NCBI RefSeq assembly: GCF_016595215.1
Contig: NZ_JAENHK010000010.1
Span: forward strand, 2,341,390-2,405,389
Direction: 5' to 3'
Origin: Chryseobacterium paridis
GTDB taxonomy: Bacteria; Bacteroidota; Bacteroidia; Flavobacteriales; Weeksellaceae
Length of the DNA stretch: 64,000 nt
Shown piece after piece: positions 35,392 to 44,543 of the stretch. A program made the position numbers and the translations under genes. Below the pieces are notes generated by a model, which made no database searches, was not told the origin of the DNA, and saw only the letters and a program-made list of their open reading frames with translations. How positions within the stretch are numbered: position 1 is the first letter of the stretch; every line of letters begins with the position of its first letter.

Positions 35392-36039
35392 CTATTGAAG
35401 CCCAGCAGGCGTGTTTGTTGATATTCCTGAATACCCAGGAGAAGCTGAAGCGGAAACAGATCCGGTAAAAGTACCCCAATCCTTGATCAGAGATCTCTCA
35501 TAGACATTTAAAGTAAGTGACCATGTTCCATTTTTCGAAGACACTGTACCAGCACCCTTAAAAGCAAGGTTAATACCATGATAGGTATTACCACCATTCG
35601 TTACTTTTGTGATTTCAGTGGAATAAGCACCGTATGATTTGGGAGTCGTTGACGTATTAGCAGCTGAAACAGCATCAGTAAAAACAGCACCTGTTATGGC
35701 AACTACATATTTATTGACATCCAATCCTGTATTCAGGTTAACTACTTCATCTTGTTTTACATTGGTCAAAACAACATTATAAGTATTAACAGGAGCAACA
35801 TCTCTTAAAGAAATATCCAACATTTTAACTTTACCAACAGGTGTTGTATCCTTTGATCGGGTAAGAAGAAAGTAATTTCCTGTTGCCGGTGAGTTGGTAG
35901 TATCTATTATGTAGGATTCTACCAATGTCCCTCCCACAACATCTAAAGTTCCTTGTGGTGTAGTTGTATTAATTCCTACTTGAGCCTTAATGCCAATGAG
36001 CGCATAAGCCATAAAAAATAATATGGTAATTTTTTTCAT
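35392..36039 (-). CDS. Exported VGINTTTP-type protein, member 2
   Basis: A 215-residue protein with signal peptide (MKKITILFFMAYALIGIKAQ) followed by VGINTTTPQGTLDVVG. The central part shares with its neighbours a TSQ/YxV-x-x-xGxxF beta pattern (NKYVVAITGAVFTDAVS) and the end a KNGTWSLTLNVYER segment, present in weaker form in the other two. It is the middle gene of the operon, 14 bases after the next gene upstream. Function unknown. Confidence 0.75.
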   Translation of the reverse strand: MKKITILFFMAYALIGIKAQVGINTTTPQGTLDVVGGTLVESYIIDTTNSPATGNYFLLTRSKDTTPVGKVKMLDISLRDVAPVNTYNVVLTNVKQDEVVNLNTGLDVNKYVVAITGAVFTDAVSAANTSTTPKSYGAYSTEITKVTNGGNTYHGINLAFKGAGTVSSKNGTWSLTLNVYERSLIKDWGTFTGSVSASASPGYSGISTNTPAGLQ

Positions 36040-36053
36040 TATGTGAATGTTTT

Positions 36054-36686
36054 TTATTGAATTAAAGGAGAGGCTGCAGCACCAGTAGTGGAAGCGGCCA
36101 TCGCTTGTGTTTTATTGATTTCTTTTGCGTAAGCTCTATCGAATACTAATAAATTGAGCGTCCATACTCCCGCAGGTAAATTAGCAGCCGGAGCAAAACC
36201 CTGATAGTCTGCTTTCAATTTCCAGGTTCCTGAATTATAATAAGCATAAATTTGAGGTACTGGTGTTATCCAATCCGGACTATTTGTTCTTACAGGCTGC
36301 GTAAATCCAAATGAAGAAATAACAACAAGAAACTTATCAGAGTTAATTTTTGTGTCGTATTGATTTACCCAGTCTTTATCGCTTGGATCACAAGTTATCT
36401 TATATTGAATAAGGTTAATGGGTGCAGGAGAATTGGGTACAAAAGAATCGTTATAAGCGGTAATTTTGTTTTCAGGAGCAGGTGATTTAATGATAAAGGT
36501 GTAGTTTTCATTAGAACCTAGCTTTTCGATTGGATCTTTAAAAAACATACCAGACGTTTTCATTGTCCCGTTTACGGATAGTTCTTTTTCAGGCGTTTTA
36601 GTATTAATACCAACTTTACCAGTAACCTGAGCATTCATCAGTGCAATAGTACTTGTACAAAGTACTACCGAAATAATTTTTGTCAT
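36054..36686 (-). CDS. Exported VGINTKTP-type protein, member 3
   Basis: A 210-residue protein with signal peptide (MTKIISVVLCTSTIALMNAQ) then VGINTKTPEKELSVNG. It shares with member 1 the segment QYDTKINSDKFLVVISSFGF and with member 2 the SGTWKLKADY / WTLNLLVFDRAY pattern near the end. This is the first gene of the operon on the minus strand. The three are divergent paralogues, probably beta-rich secreted or surface proteins. Confidence 0.75.
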   Translation of the reverse strand: MTKIISVVLCTSTIALMNAQVTGKVGINTKTPEKELSVNGTMKTSGMFFKDPIEKLGSNENYTFIIKSPAPENKITAYNDSFVPNSPAPINLIQYKITCDPSDKDWVNQYDTKINSDKFLVVISSFGFTQPVRTNSPDWITPVPQIYAYYNSGTWKLKADYQGFAPAANLPAGVWTLNLLVFDRAYAKEINKTQAMAASTTGAAASPLIQ

Positions 36687-36976
36687 TGAAATAGTGTTTA
36701 AATTCTGTGTTTTAAAATAGCATCATAAGAATCCCAAAGCATGTATTTTAATCTTGGTATAAGATTAAAAATCAGAATATTAGAACTCATTTATGTTTTC
36801 TGAGCATATAGTTTACAAGAAACATGCCAGACATAAAATATTTTTTTATCTAAAAATTTCGTTCTAATTAAATTACTAGCGGAAACAAGCCTTCACACGG
36901 CAAAAATTAAATAACAAAAAACATTCTAAAACAAAATATTTTATTATTCGTACACAAATAAATTTCGGTTTGAAGC
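36687..36976. other. AT-rich gap without a gene between nusG and the exported-protein operon
   Basis: 290 bases with no credible coding frame on either strand. It presumably holds the promoter of the three-gene exported-protein operon, but I see no clear TTTG/TAnnTTTG pair in it. It is the left boundary of the insertion between nusG and rplK. Confidence 0.4.
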
Positions 36977-37013
36977 AAAAAAAACACTCTATAAAATATA
37001 GAGTGTTTTTTAT
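36977..37013 (-). terminator. Terminator after nusG
   Basis: A 10-bp perfect stem ACACTCTATA / TATAGAGTGT, loop AAA, extended by an A-run on the left and a T-run on the right, so it works on both strands. It lies 18 bases after the nusG stop and ends the tuf-secE-nusG unit. Confidence 0.9.
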
Positions 37014-37030
37014 ATTATCTGAAAGTATTT

Positions 37031-37573
37031 TTATACTTTTTCTACTTGCATATAGCTTAACTCCATTGGAGTTTTTCTACCAAAGATTAAAACTGAAACT
37101 TCAATCTTCTTCTTATCTTCAAGAATTTTTTCAACTGTTCCGTTGAATCCGTTGAAAGGACCATCGATCACTTTAACGTTTTCACCCACTACAAATGGAA
37201 TTTCAAGGTCAGTTGCAAATTCTGATAGTTCATCCATTCTTCCAAGCATTCTGTTCACCTCAGATTTTCTCATCGGTACAGGATCTCCTCCTTTGGTTAA
37301 ACTTAAGAAAGATATTACACCTGGAATGTTCTTAATAACGTGAGGTATCTCTCCCATTAAATCTGCTTCAACCATTAAGTAACCAGGATAGTAAGGTCTT
37401 TCTTTAGGAACTTTCTTACCATTCCTTAGTTGAATAACCTTTTCCATAGGAATAACCACTTGAGTAACATACTGCTCAAAGCCTAGACGTTTGATTTCTG
37501 TCTCAATATAGTTTTTCACTTTATTTTCCTGTCCGCTGATAGCTTTCAGCACATACCATTTCAATTCGCTCAT
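37031..37573 (-). CDS. nusG: Transcription termination/antitermination protein NusG
   Basis: A 180-residue protein. The NGN domain (KWYVLKAISGQENKVKNYIE, ...PGYLMVEADL) and the KOW domain (VGENVKVIDGPFNGFNGTV) are intact. NusG binds RNA polymerase and couples transcription to ribosomes. It is 17 bases after secE and is followed by a terminator, not by rplK as usual. Confidence 0.98.
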   Translation of the reverse strand: MSELKWYVLKAISGQENKVKNYIETEIKRLGFEQYVTQVVIPMEKVIQLRNGKKVPKERPYYPGYLMVEADLMGEIPHVIKNIPGVISFLSLTKGGDPVPMRKSEVNRMLGRMDELSEFATDLEIPFVVGENVKVIDGPFNGFNGTVEKILEDKKKIEVSVLIFGRKTPMELSYMQVEKV

Positions 37574-37590
37574 TATGGGAAAATACTTTT

Positions 37591-37797
37591 TTAGTTGAAC
37601 ACGTTAATTAGCATTCCTATTATGTTGCTTATTGCTTTTGAAAACAATTCGTCAACTCCAAAGGTAAATAATGCCAGAATAACTGTTGCAACTGTTACTA
37701 CTATTGTAGATGATTGCAGATCAGCCCATTTTGGCCATTCAACTTTATGTCTGAATTCGTTATAAGAACCTTTTAAAAAATCGATAAATGAACTCAT
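37591..37797 (-). CDS. secE: Preprotein translocase subunit SecE
   Basis: A 68-residue single-span protein of the SecYEG channel. I use the ATG at 37797 (MSSFIDFLKGSYNEFRHKVE), because the frame upstream runs into the tRNA-Trp gene. The EWPKWADL amphipathic segment precedes the membrane helix (SSTIVVTVATVILALFTFGV), which matches SecE. It lies between the tRNA and nusG. Confidence 0.95.
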   Translation of the reverse strand: MSSFIDFLKGSYNEFRHKVEWPKWADLQSSTIVVTVATVILALFTFGVDELFSKAISNIIGMLINVFN

Positions 37798-37809
37798 AAT
37801 TATTATTTG

Positions 37810-37880
37810 CACGGGCACAAGGATTCGAACCCTGATCAACGGTTTTGGAGACCGGTATCCTACCATTGGACGATGCCCGT
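37810..37880 (-). tRNA. trpT: tRNA-Trp (CCA anticodon)
   Basis: On the minus strand the cloverleaf is complete: acceptor ACGGGCA/TGCCCGT, anticodon loop with CCA within ACCGGTCTCCAAAACCG, T-loop GGTTCGAATCC. No 3' CCA is encoded. It is between tuf and secE, its usual place. Confidence 0.96.
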
Positions 37881-37885
37881 AGATA

Positions 37886-37917
37886 AAAGCTTCCGAGAGG
37901 TTCCTTTCGGAAGCTTT
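37886..37917 (-). terminator. Hairpin between tuf and tRNA-Trp
   Basis: An 11-bp perfect stem, AAAGCTTCCGA / TCGGAAGCTTT, with a 10-base loop. On the minus strand only a weak T tract (TTTATC) follows, so it may be a partial terminator or a processing site that lets tRNA-Trp, secE and nusG be read at a lower level than tuf. Confidence 0.6.
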
Positions 37918-37933
37918 ATTTATTTTAAGATGA

Positions 37934-39145
37934 TTAGTCTAAGATTTCAGTAACCTGACCAGAACCTACTGTTCTACCTCCTTCTCTGATCGCAAATCTA
38001 AGACCTACGTTAAGAGCGATTGGTTGTAGTAATTCTACAGTGATCTCTAAGTTATCACCAGGCATTACCATTTCTACACCTTCTGGTAAGAAGATCTCAC
38101 CTGTAACGTCAGTAGTTCTTACGTAGAACTGAGGACGGTATTTGTTGTGGAATGGAGTGTGACGTCCACCTTCTTCTTTAGAAAGGATATAAACAGATGC
38201 TTTGAATTTTTTGTGTGGCTTCACAGAGTCTTTCTTAGCGATAACCATACCTCTCTTGATGTCAGTTTTTTCAATACCTCTCAACAATAGACCTACGTTA
38301 TCTCCAGCTTCACCTCTGTCAAGGATTTTTCTGAACATCTCAACTCCTGTAATTGTAGAAGTTAATTTTTCGTCACCCATACCTACGATATCAACTGGAT
38401 CACCAGTGTTGATAACACCAGCTTCGATTCTACCAGTTGCTACAGTACCTCTACCTGTAATAGAGAATACGTCTTCGATAGGCATCAAGAATGGCTTATC
38501 CATATCTCTTGTTGGTTGCTCGATCCAAGTATCAACAGCATTCATCAATTCTTCTACGCTTTTGAACCACTTATCTTCTGTGTTAACAGGAGTTGAAGTA
38601 GCAGCAGTAAGTGCACCTAATGCAGAACCTTGAATTACTGGAGAGTTATCTCCGTCGAAATCGTAAGAAGATAATAAGTCTCTAAGCTCCATTTCAACAA
38701 GCTCTAATAACTCAGCATCATCTACCATGTCAACTTTGTTCATGAAAACAACAATTCTAGGTACGTTTACCTGACGGCAAAGTAGGATATGTTCTCTAGT
38801 TTGAGGCATTGGCCCATCAGTTGCAGCACATACTACGATCGCTCCATCCATCTGAGCAGCACCAGTTACCATGTTCTTAACATAGTCGGCGTGACCTGGA
38901 CAGTCAACGTGAGCATAGTGTCTATTTTCAGTTTCGTACTCAATGTGAGCAGTATTAATAGTGATCCCTCTTTCTTTTTCTTCTGGAGCAGAGTCAATCG
39001 CAGAGAAGTCTTTTTTCTCAGCAAGACCTTTGCTAGCTAATACAGCAGAAATAGCAGCTGTAAGTGTAGTTTTACCATGGTCAACGTGACCAATAGTACC
39101 AATGTTCAAGTGTGGTTTGTTACGATTAAACGTTTCCTTTGCCAT
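37934..39145 (-). CDS. tuf: Elongation factor Tu
   Basis: A 403-residue GTPase that delivers aminoacyl-tRNA to the ribosome. G1 GHVDHGKTTLTAA, G2 ERGITINTAHIEYE, G3 DCPGHADY, G4 NKVD and G5 SAL motifs are intact, followed by domains 2 and 3. A -7 box TATATTTG is at 39189-39196 on the minus strand, 43 bases upstream of the start. First gene of the tuf-trpT-secE-nusG unit. Confidence 0.99.
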   Translation of the reverse strand: MAKETFNRNKPHLNIGTIGHVDHGKTTLTAAISAVLASKGLAEKKDFSAIDSAPEEKERGITINTAHIEYETENRHYAHVDCPGHADYVKNMVTGAAQMDGAIVVCAATDGPMPQTREHILLCRQVNVPRIVVFMNKVDMVDDAELLELVEMELRDLLSSYDFDGDNSPVIQGSALGALTAATSTPVNTEDKWFKSVEELMNAVDTWIEQPTRDMDKPFLMPIEDVFSITGRGTVATGRIEAGVINTGDPVDIVGMGDEKLTSTITGVEMFRKILDRGEAGDNVGLLLRGIEKTDIKRGMVIAKKDSVKPHKKFKASVYILSKEEGGRHTPFHNKYRPQFYVRTTDVTGEIFLPEGVEMVMPGDNLEITVELLQPIALNVGLRFAIREGGRTVGSGQVTEILD

Positions 39146-39544
39146 GATTTAAATTATTTATTTATTGTTTATTCAAATTTTCGGTGTGCAAATATAATGA
39201 ATTTTTAAATACTAAAATCTTTTTTCTCAAAAATTTTAATATTCAAATCCAAAGAATTACAAACCTTATATACTTCGATGTATTGAAGTGCAAATTTACA
39301 CAAATTTCTTGATTGAGAAAATCCTTACAGCCGTTTTCTCAAAAATCCAAACTATCTCATTAATTCTGAATATTATAGCAAATTGAAAATAATTAATTCC
39401 CCAATAAAATTGTAAAAAATCTATGGTAAATATCTCTTTTGAGACACTCCAAAAAAAGTATTTAAATTTATTTTTACAATACAAAACCTGAAAACAATTA
39501 TTTTTCAGGTTTTGATTAATTTATTTCAATGAAATAATATCCGG
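39146..39544. promoter_or_regulatory. tuf promoter region and AT-rich gap
   Basis: A 399-base gap between tuf and the HTTM gene. On the minus strand TATATTTG at 39189-39196 matches the -7 consensus for tuf; the -33 box is not clear. At 39483-39514 a 12-bp stem (AAAACCTGAAAA / TTTTCAGGTTTT) with an A/T-rich loop is a terminator for the minus-strand HTTM gene. The middle is AT-rich with no credible coding frame. Confidence 0.6.
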
Positions 39545-40633
39545 TTATGAAGTGTATTTTCTAAATGATCTTATAAAAAGATAAGTTCCAAAAAGAAAAG
39601 CTCCTCCTAAAACAAATAAAGGAAAAGCATATAGAGATTCAAACAATTCAAAGAATTTACTTATCAGATAGTTTATGGTGTTGATATCAAAAATAATAAG
39701 AAGCAGGAGATATAAAATAACAAAAACAATACCCACGATTTTATATTTGGGTTGAAATATCGTTTGTAATGTATGTTTAAATTTCGCTTTGAAGTTTGAT
39801 GGTATCAAGTCTGTCGGAATAAATAAAGCATAGAATCCAATAGAAAAAGTAAATGATATATTAAACATCAATAGCACATTTAAATGGAAGAACAGAGTAA
39901 TCCATATCATAAATCTGAAAAATTTAGGTTTTAAAAATGCTACTAAAAAAATGGATTCAAAAAACACGGTACAATAATCCAGCATCTCCCAGAAAAACTG
40001 AGAATTAATCTTATCGTAGAAATCAGACATCAAATCATGCCACCCTACTCCATATCTGTATTGATAAAAGAATACCTGGGTACTTTGCATATCCGTATTA
40101 AGCCACCCTCCTAAAATTTTAGCAAGACCTGCCGTAAAAATTCCAAACCCCAGAAGCATACTCAATAAAAACATAGGCCATGATTTGGATAGCACATCTG
40201 TTTCTCTCTTTAGTTCAGGAAAAAAGCTATAAGTCGTATTCCATGGCGAAAAAGCCATAAATATTATAGGAAGTACATAAACAAAACTGTGATCTATTTT
40301 TCCAAAAGAAAAGGCATAATTACTGGTCATAATATACATTATCATATATAAAATAGAAAATACACGGGGTTTCAATCCTATTAAAATCAGCAAAAGACAT
40401 AGATACATCCCGTAATAACAACCACTAAAAAACCACTCGGGAGGTACTGCATCTGTAAAAGATAAAATACTTATAGGTGGGTGCATGGCGCTATTAGGAA
40501 TACGAGATACCCAATTTGCATTAGATAGGCCCATCCATAGTAGGTATAAAGAAAAAAATATTCTATAGAAAGCTAAAAACTCATAACTTGGATGATAGCT
40601 TGTAAAGATCAGTTTTTTTATTTTTTCAATCAT
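39545..40633 (-). CDS. HTTM domain membrane protein
   Basis: A 362-residue protein with several membrane helices (for example YLCLLLILIGLKPRVFSILY and WITLFFHLNVLLMFNISFTF) and the horizontally transferred transmembrane (HTTM) pattern found in vitamin K-dependent gamma-carboxylase relatives (FYRIFFSLYLLWMG, and WHDL...EMLDYCTVFFE). It has the membrane part only, no long lumenal domain, so enzymatic carboxylase activity is uncertain. It is 9 bases downstream of the uncharacterised gene at 40643 and likely works with it. Confidence 0.75.
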   Translation of the reverse strand: MIEKIKKLIFTSYHPSYEFLAFYRIFFSLYLLWMGLSNANWVSRIPNSAMHPPISILSFTDAVPPEWFFSGCYYGMYLCLLLILIGLKPRVFSILYMIMYIMTSNYAFSFGKIDHSFVYVLPIIFMAFSPWNTTYSFFPELKRETDVLSKSWPMFLLSMLLGFGIFTAGLAKILGGWLNTDMQSTQVFFYQYRYGVGWHDLMSDFYDKINSQFFWEMLDYCTVFFESIFLVAFLKPKFFRFMIWITLFFHLNVLLMFNISFTFSIGFYALFIPTDLIPSNFKAKFKHTLQTIFQPKYKIVGIVFVILYLLLLIIFDINTINYLISKFFELFESLYAFPLFVLGGAFLFGTYLFIRSFRKYTS

Positions 40634-40642
40634 AGTGTTTTC

Positions 40643-41203
40643 TTAGAACTTGAAATCTATCAATGTGTCTTTTGTTACCCGGTCAGTCAATCGCTTTGTT
40701 GTTATATCAAAATCTGTATTCTCATTCGTAACCAAAATTTGAGAAACCTCCTTATTGGGAAAGTTTTCTTTTAGTTTTTTGATAACAAAGGTTTTACTTT
40801 CTTCTAAGTTTACTTTCTTAATATTCCTATTTAGAATGGATTTTTTAAGTAAATACAATTTCTTTTTATAGGAAGGTAAAGAATTGACACGTTGGTTAAG
40901 GATGGGATACTCTTTGGGAAAAAGAAGATTTTTAATCAGCGTAATTTGTATGGTTCTTGGGATTTTCTCTCCTAAATAATCATTCTTAGCGAGAATTGTA
41001 TCGCTTCCATCTTTAAAATAAACCTGAGCGGTAGTCTTGGTAAAAGCAATATATCTTTCTTCTTTAATGGGCAGCGAAGCAAATCCGGGAAAATTGAATG
41101 ATGGATAGGTTTCTTCTAAACTAATTTTAAAAAACAATTGCAAGGGTAGTATTATACAAAGACATGCAAATAGGAGAAGTACACTGTTCTTATAGCGTTT
41201 CAT
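40643..41203 (-). CDS. Uncharacterised membrane-anchored protein, partner of HTTM gene
   Basis: A 186-residue protein with one N-terminal membrane helix (VLLLFACLCIILPLQLFFKI) and a basic, extracytoplasmic mature part rich in Lys, Leu and Ile. I recognise no family. It is 9 bases upstream of the HTTM gene on the same strand, so the two are a probable two-gene operon. Small partner proteins like this could be the substrate or regulator of the HTTM membrane enzyme. Confidence 0.65.
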   Translation of the reverse strand: MKRYKNSVLLLFACLCIILPLQLFFKISLEETYPSFNFPGFASLPIKEERYIAFTKTTAQVYFKDGSDTILAKNDYLGEKIPRTIQITLIKNLLFPKEYPILNQRVNSLPSYKKKLYLLKKSILNRNIKKVNLEESKTFVIKKLKENFPNKEVSQILVTNENTDFDITTKRLTDRVTKDTLIDFKF

Positions 41204-41337
41204 ATTGGGATTTTCATTGTGTTTTAAGCCTGGGAAAGGATTACTTTGTTTGCAAATATAATTTATTTTTCAAATTCATGATCATTAAAAGAGAGTTCAA
41301 CATTTGAAGCGCCCATAGAAATAATACTATTTATTGA

Positions 41338-41373
41338 TCAAAGCCTGGAAATTGATTGATTTCCAGGCTTTGA
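41338..41373 (-). terminator. Terminator after metal-efflux operon
   Basis: A perfect 15-bp stem, TCAAAGCCTGGAAAT / ATTTCCAGGCTTTGA, loop of six bases. It lies 24 bases downstream of the RND pump stop. The following tract is only moderately T-rich, but stem strength supports termination. Confidence 0.75.
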
Positions 41374-41397
41374 TTCTTATTAATGAAAGGGCACACA

Positions 41398-44300
41398 TTA
41401 CATAGGTTCTGATTTTCTAGTTCTATTAAAAATCCAGAAAATAATAGGGAAAATAAGCAATGTAAGGACTGTTGCCGTTATTAATCCTCCAATAATTACG
41501 ATTGCCAATGGCTTTTGTGATTCAGAGCCGATACCCGTGGATAAGGCAGCTGGTAAAAGTCCTATGGAAGCCATTAATGCTGTCATGATTACGGGTCTTG
41601 TTCGTGATTTCACACCGGTTAGTATGGCATCGTCCAGTTTCAATCCATTTTTAATATTCTGATGGAACTCTGTGATCAGAATTACCCCATTCTGGATACA
41701 GATTCCCAAAAGTGCAATCATTCCAACCCCCGCCGATATCCCGAAATTCATTCTTGTTACATGGAGGGCAATAATTCCACCGATCAATGCAAATGGTACA
41801 TTAGCCAATACTAAAAGTGAATCTTTCATATTTCCAAAAAGGATAAATAATAAAAAGAAAATCATCAAAATACTTACTGGAACAACTTGTGCCAATCGAT
41901 GTGATGCTCTTTGCTGGTTCTCAAACTGACCTGTCCATCCAATAGAATATCCATCAGGAAGTTCGATTTTAGCAACTTTTTTCTGCGCATCAGCGATTGT
42001 ACTTCCCAAATCACGATCCCTGATAGAAAACTTCACACCAATGTATCTTTTAATGTCATCCCTATAGATAAAGGCAGCACCATTATCTTTTACAATATTA
42101 CTTATTTCCTTTAATGGTATTTTCGTACCATCTTGAGTAGGAACCATCAGGGAGGCAATATCATTTTCATCTTTTCTGTACTCCTGAGAATACCGTAACC
42201 TTATTGGAAATTTGCGTTCTCCATCAAACATTTCAGATGCTGTCTTACCTCCAAAAGCCATCTCCAGAACTGCCTGTGCATCTGCTGGCATTACCCCATA
42301 AGCAGCCATTTTATCCCGATCAAGGACTACACTTACTTCTGGCTGACCAATATTTTTGATAATTCCGGGATCTTTAACTCCATCTACATTTTTGATTTCT
42401 TTTAAAACTTCTTCAGCTAAACGATCCAAAGTCTGAAGATTATCTCCGTAAATTTTAATCCCATTTTCGGCCTTGAAACCCGCTACAGCTTCTGCAACGT
42501 TATCGGAAATTGGTTGTGAATAATTAAATGTAATTCCCTGGTAATTTCTCAGTTTATCATCAATCTCTTTGATCAATTCATCATAAGAAATCTTTCGTTT
42601 CCAGTCATCCCGTGGTTTTAGATTAACGGCAAACTGAACAAATCCGAAGCCGTTAGGGTCTGTTCCATCATTACTTCTTCCTGTTTGCGCAAGGACATCA
42701 GTAACTTCAGAAAAACTCATAATATCTTTCTTTAAAAGATCTGCTGTTTTTAAGGATTCCTTCAAAGAGGAACTCATAGGCATTTCAGCAGTGATCCATA
42801 AGGATCCTTCGTTGAGCTGTGGTAAAAATTCGGTTCCTAAGAACTTTCCGGAAAATAATGTAACTGCCAGAAAAGAAATTGCGACAATTAAACTTATTTT
42901 CTTGTGTCTAAAAGTGTAGTTGAATCCTTTCAATACAACCCTATCCCAAAAATTAACAAATGGATTGTTCTTTTCTCTTACATTTTTATTTAAAAGAATG
43001 TGAGAAAGAACAGGAACCAGTGTCAAGGTAAATATCAACGCTCCCATTAAAGCAAACCCGAGAGTAAAGGCCAAAGGTGAAAACATTTTACCTTCCACTT
43101 TCTGAAATGAGAAAATAGGAATTAAAGAGGTAATAATAATCAATTTTGAAAAGAATATAGCCTTTCCTAAGCCGGTCCCGGTTTGTTTTATCCATCCACC
43201 TTTCGCAAGCTTATTGAATTTTTCCATTCCATATTTTTTCGCCTTATGGTCAAGCATTACAAAAATGCCTTCCACCATGACGACGGCTCCATCAATGATA
43301 ATACCGAAATCGACAGCACCAAGCGAAAGTAAATTGGCACTCATTCCCGATAGTTTAAGACATAGAAATGCAAATAATAATGACAATGGAATAATGATGG
43401 AGACAATTAACGTCGTTCTCCAGTCTGCCATGAAAATCAATACCATTACAGTAACGAGAACTATTCCTTCGAGTAAATTATGCATAACCGTCTCCGTGGT
43501 GAAATCCATCAGGTTATCACGATCATAGAAGGTTACCATCTTTACATCCTTAGGAAGAATCTTTTCGTTAAGTTCCTTAATTTTAGCTTTTACGCCTACA
43601 AGGACCTCCCGCGGATTCTCACCTTTCCTCATTACGACTATTCCTTCTACCGTATCCTCATGATTATTTAATCCGGCCTGTCCAACTCTTGGCATTGAAC
43701 TTTCGTGAACATTAGCAACATTCTTAACGAGTACTGGATTTCCACTGTCATTTTCAATGGTAATATTTCCAATATCCCCAATCGATTTTACCAGACCTAT
43801 TCCCCGCACTACATAAGCTTGCCCATTTTTCTCGATTACATCTCCACCTACATTTAAATTACTTTTTGTAACGGCATCATATACCTGAAGGGGAGTCAGA
43901 TTATATTTATCCAGAGCTCTTGGATCAATGCTCAATTCAAAAACTTTATCCTGTCCTCCAAAAACATTGATATCTGCTACACCAGGCACTCCCCGAAGTG
44001 CTCTATCTACAACCCAGTTCTGTAAGGTTAGTAGCTCCCTGGAATCCTTTGTTTTGCTCTCTAACGTATATCTGAAAATTTCTCCGGTAGGTCCGTAAGG
44101 TGGTTGTACTTCTGGGTCTACATCATCAGGAAGGCTTACAGTTCTTAATTGGTTATTGACCTGATTTCTGGCAAAAGTATCATCCACCCCATCATCGAAC
44201 AGAATTTTCACAATCGAAAGACCAAACATCGTGGTACTTCTTACACTTGTTTTTTTCTGAACCGGACTCATTGCTAATTCTATAGGTGTAGTAACGAAGC

Positions 44301-44496
44301 GCTCTACTTCTTCTGCGCTTCGCCCATTCCATTGTGTAATGATTACAATCTGGGTGTTGGTAACATCAGGGAAAGCTTCAATAGGCATATTTTTGAAACT
44401 GATAAAACCTGAAATTGCCAGAATTGCCACCCAAATAAAAGTGAACGCTTTATTTTTAAGTGAAAAAGCAATTATATTTTTAATGAATTTATTCAT
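41398..44496 (-). CDS. Heavy-metal RND efflux transporter, CzcA type
   Basis: A 1032-residue inner-membrane proton antiporter of the HME-RND family. The family signature in helix IV is DFGIIIDGAVVMVEG. In CzcA-type pumps, DFG...DGA...E is associated with divalent cations (Zn, Co, Cd), whereas monovalent CusA-type pumps have a different pattern, so a divalent metal is the more likely substrate. The tripartite partners (adaptor and outer-membrane channel) follow upstream on the same strand in the order expected for a czcCBA unit. Substrate identity is inference. Confidence 0.9.
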   Translation of the reverse strand: MNKFIKNIIAFSLKNKAFTFIWVAILAISGFISFKNMPIEAFPDVTNTQIVIITQWNGRSAEEVERFVTTPIELAMSPVQKKTSVRSTTMFGLSIVKILFDDGVDDTFARNQVNNQLRTVSLPDDVDPEVQPPYGPTGEIFRYTLESKTKDSRELLTLQNWVVDRALRGVPGVADINVFGGQDKVFELSIDPRALDKYNLTPLQVYDAVTKSNLNVGGDVIEKNGQAYVVRGIGLVKSIGDIGNITIENDSGNPVLVKNVANVHESSMPRVGQAGLNNHEDTVEGIVVMRKGENPREVLVGVKAKIKELNEKILPKDVKMVTFYDRDNLMDFTTETVMHNLLEGIVLVTVMVLIFMADWRTTLIVSIIIPLSLLFAFLCLKLSGMSANLLSLGAVDFGIIIDGAVVMVEGIFVMLDHKAKKYGMEKFNKLAKGGWIKQTGTGLGKAIFFSKLIIITSLIPIFSFQKVEGKMFSPLAFTLGFALMGALIFTLTLVPVLSHILLNKNVREKNNPFVNFWDRVVLKGFNYTFRHKKISLIVAISFLAVTLFSGKFLGTEFLPQLNEGSLWITAEMPMSSSLKESLKTADLLKKDIMSFSEVTDVLAQTGRSNDGTDPNGFGFVQFAVNLKPRDDWKRKISYDELIKEIDDKLRNYQGITFNYSQPISDNVAEAVAGFKAENGIKIYGDNLQTLDRLAEEVLKEIKNVDGVKDPGIIKNIGQPEVSVVLDRDKMAAYGVMPADAQAVLEMAFGGKTASEMFDGERKFPIRLRYSQEYRKDENDIASLMVPTQDGTKIPLKEISNIVKDNGAAFIYRDDIKRYIGVKFSIRDRDLGSTIADAQKKVAKIELPDGYSIGWTGQFENQQRASHRLAQVVPVSILMIFFLLFILFGNMKDSLLVLANVPFALIGGIIALHVTRMNFGISAGVGMIALLGICIQNGVILITEFHQNIKNGLKLDDAILTGVKSRTRPVIMTALMASIGLLPAALSTGIGSESQKPLAIVIIGGLITATVLTLLIFPIIFWIFNRTRKSEPM

Positions 44497-44543
44497 AATA
44501 GTTTAAGTTGATGACTTAAAAAAGTCGTTTAAAGGACCTCGGG

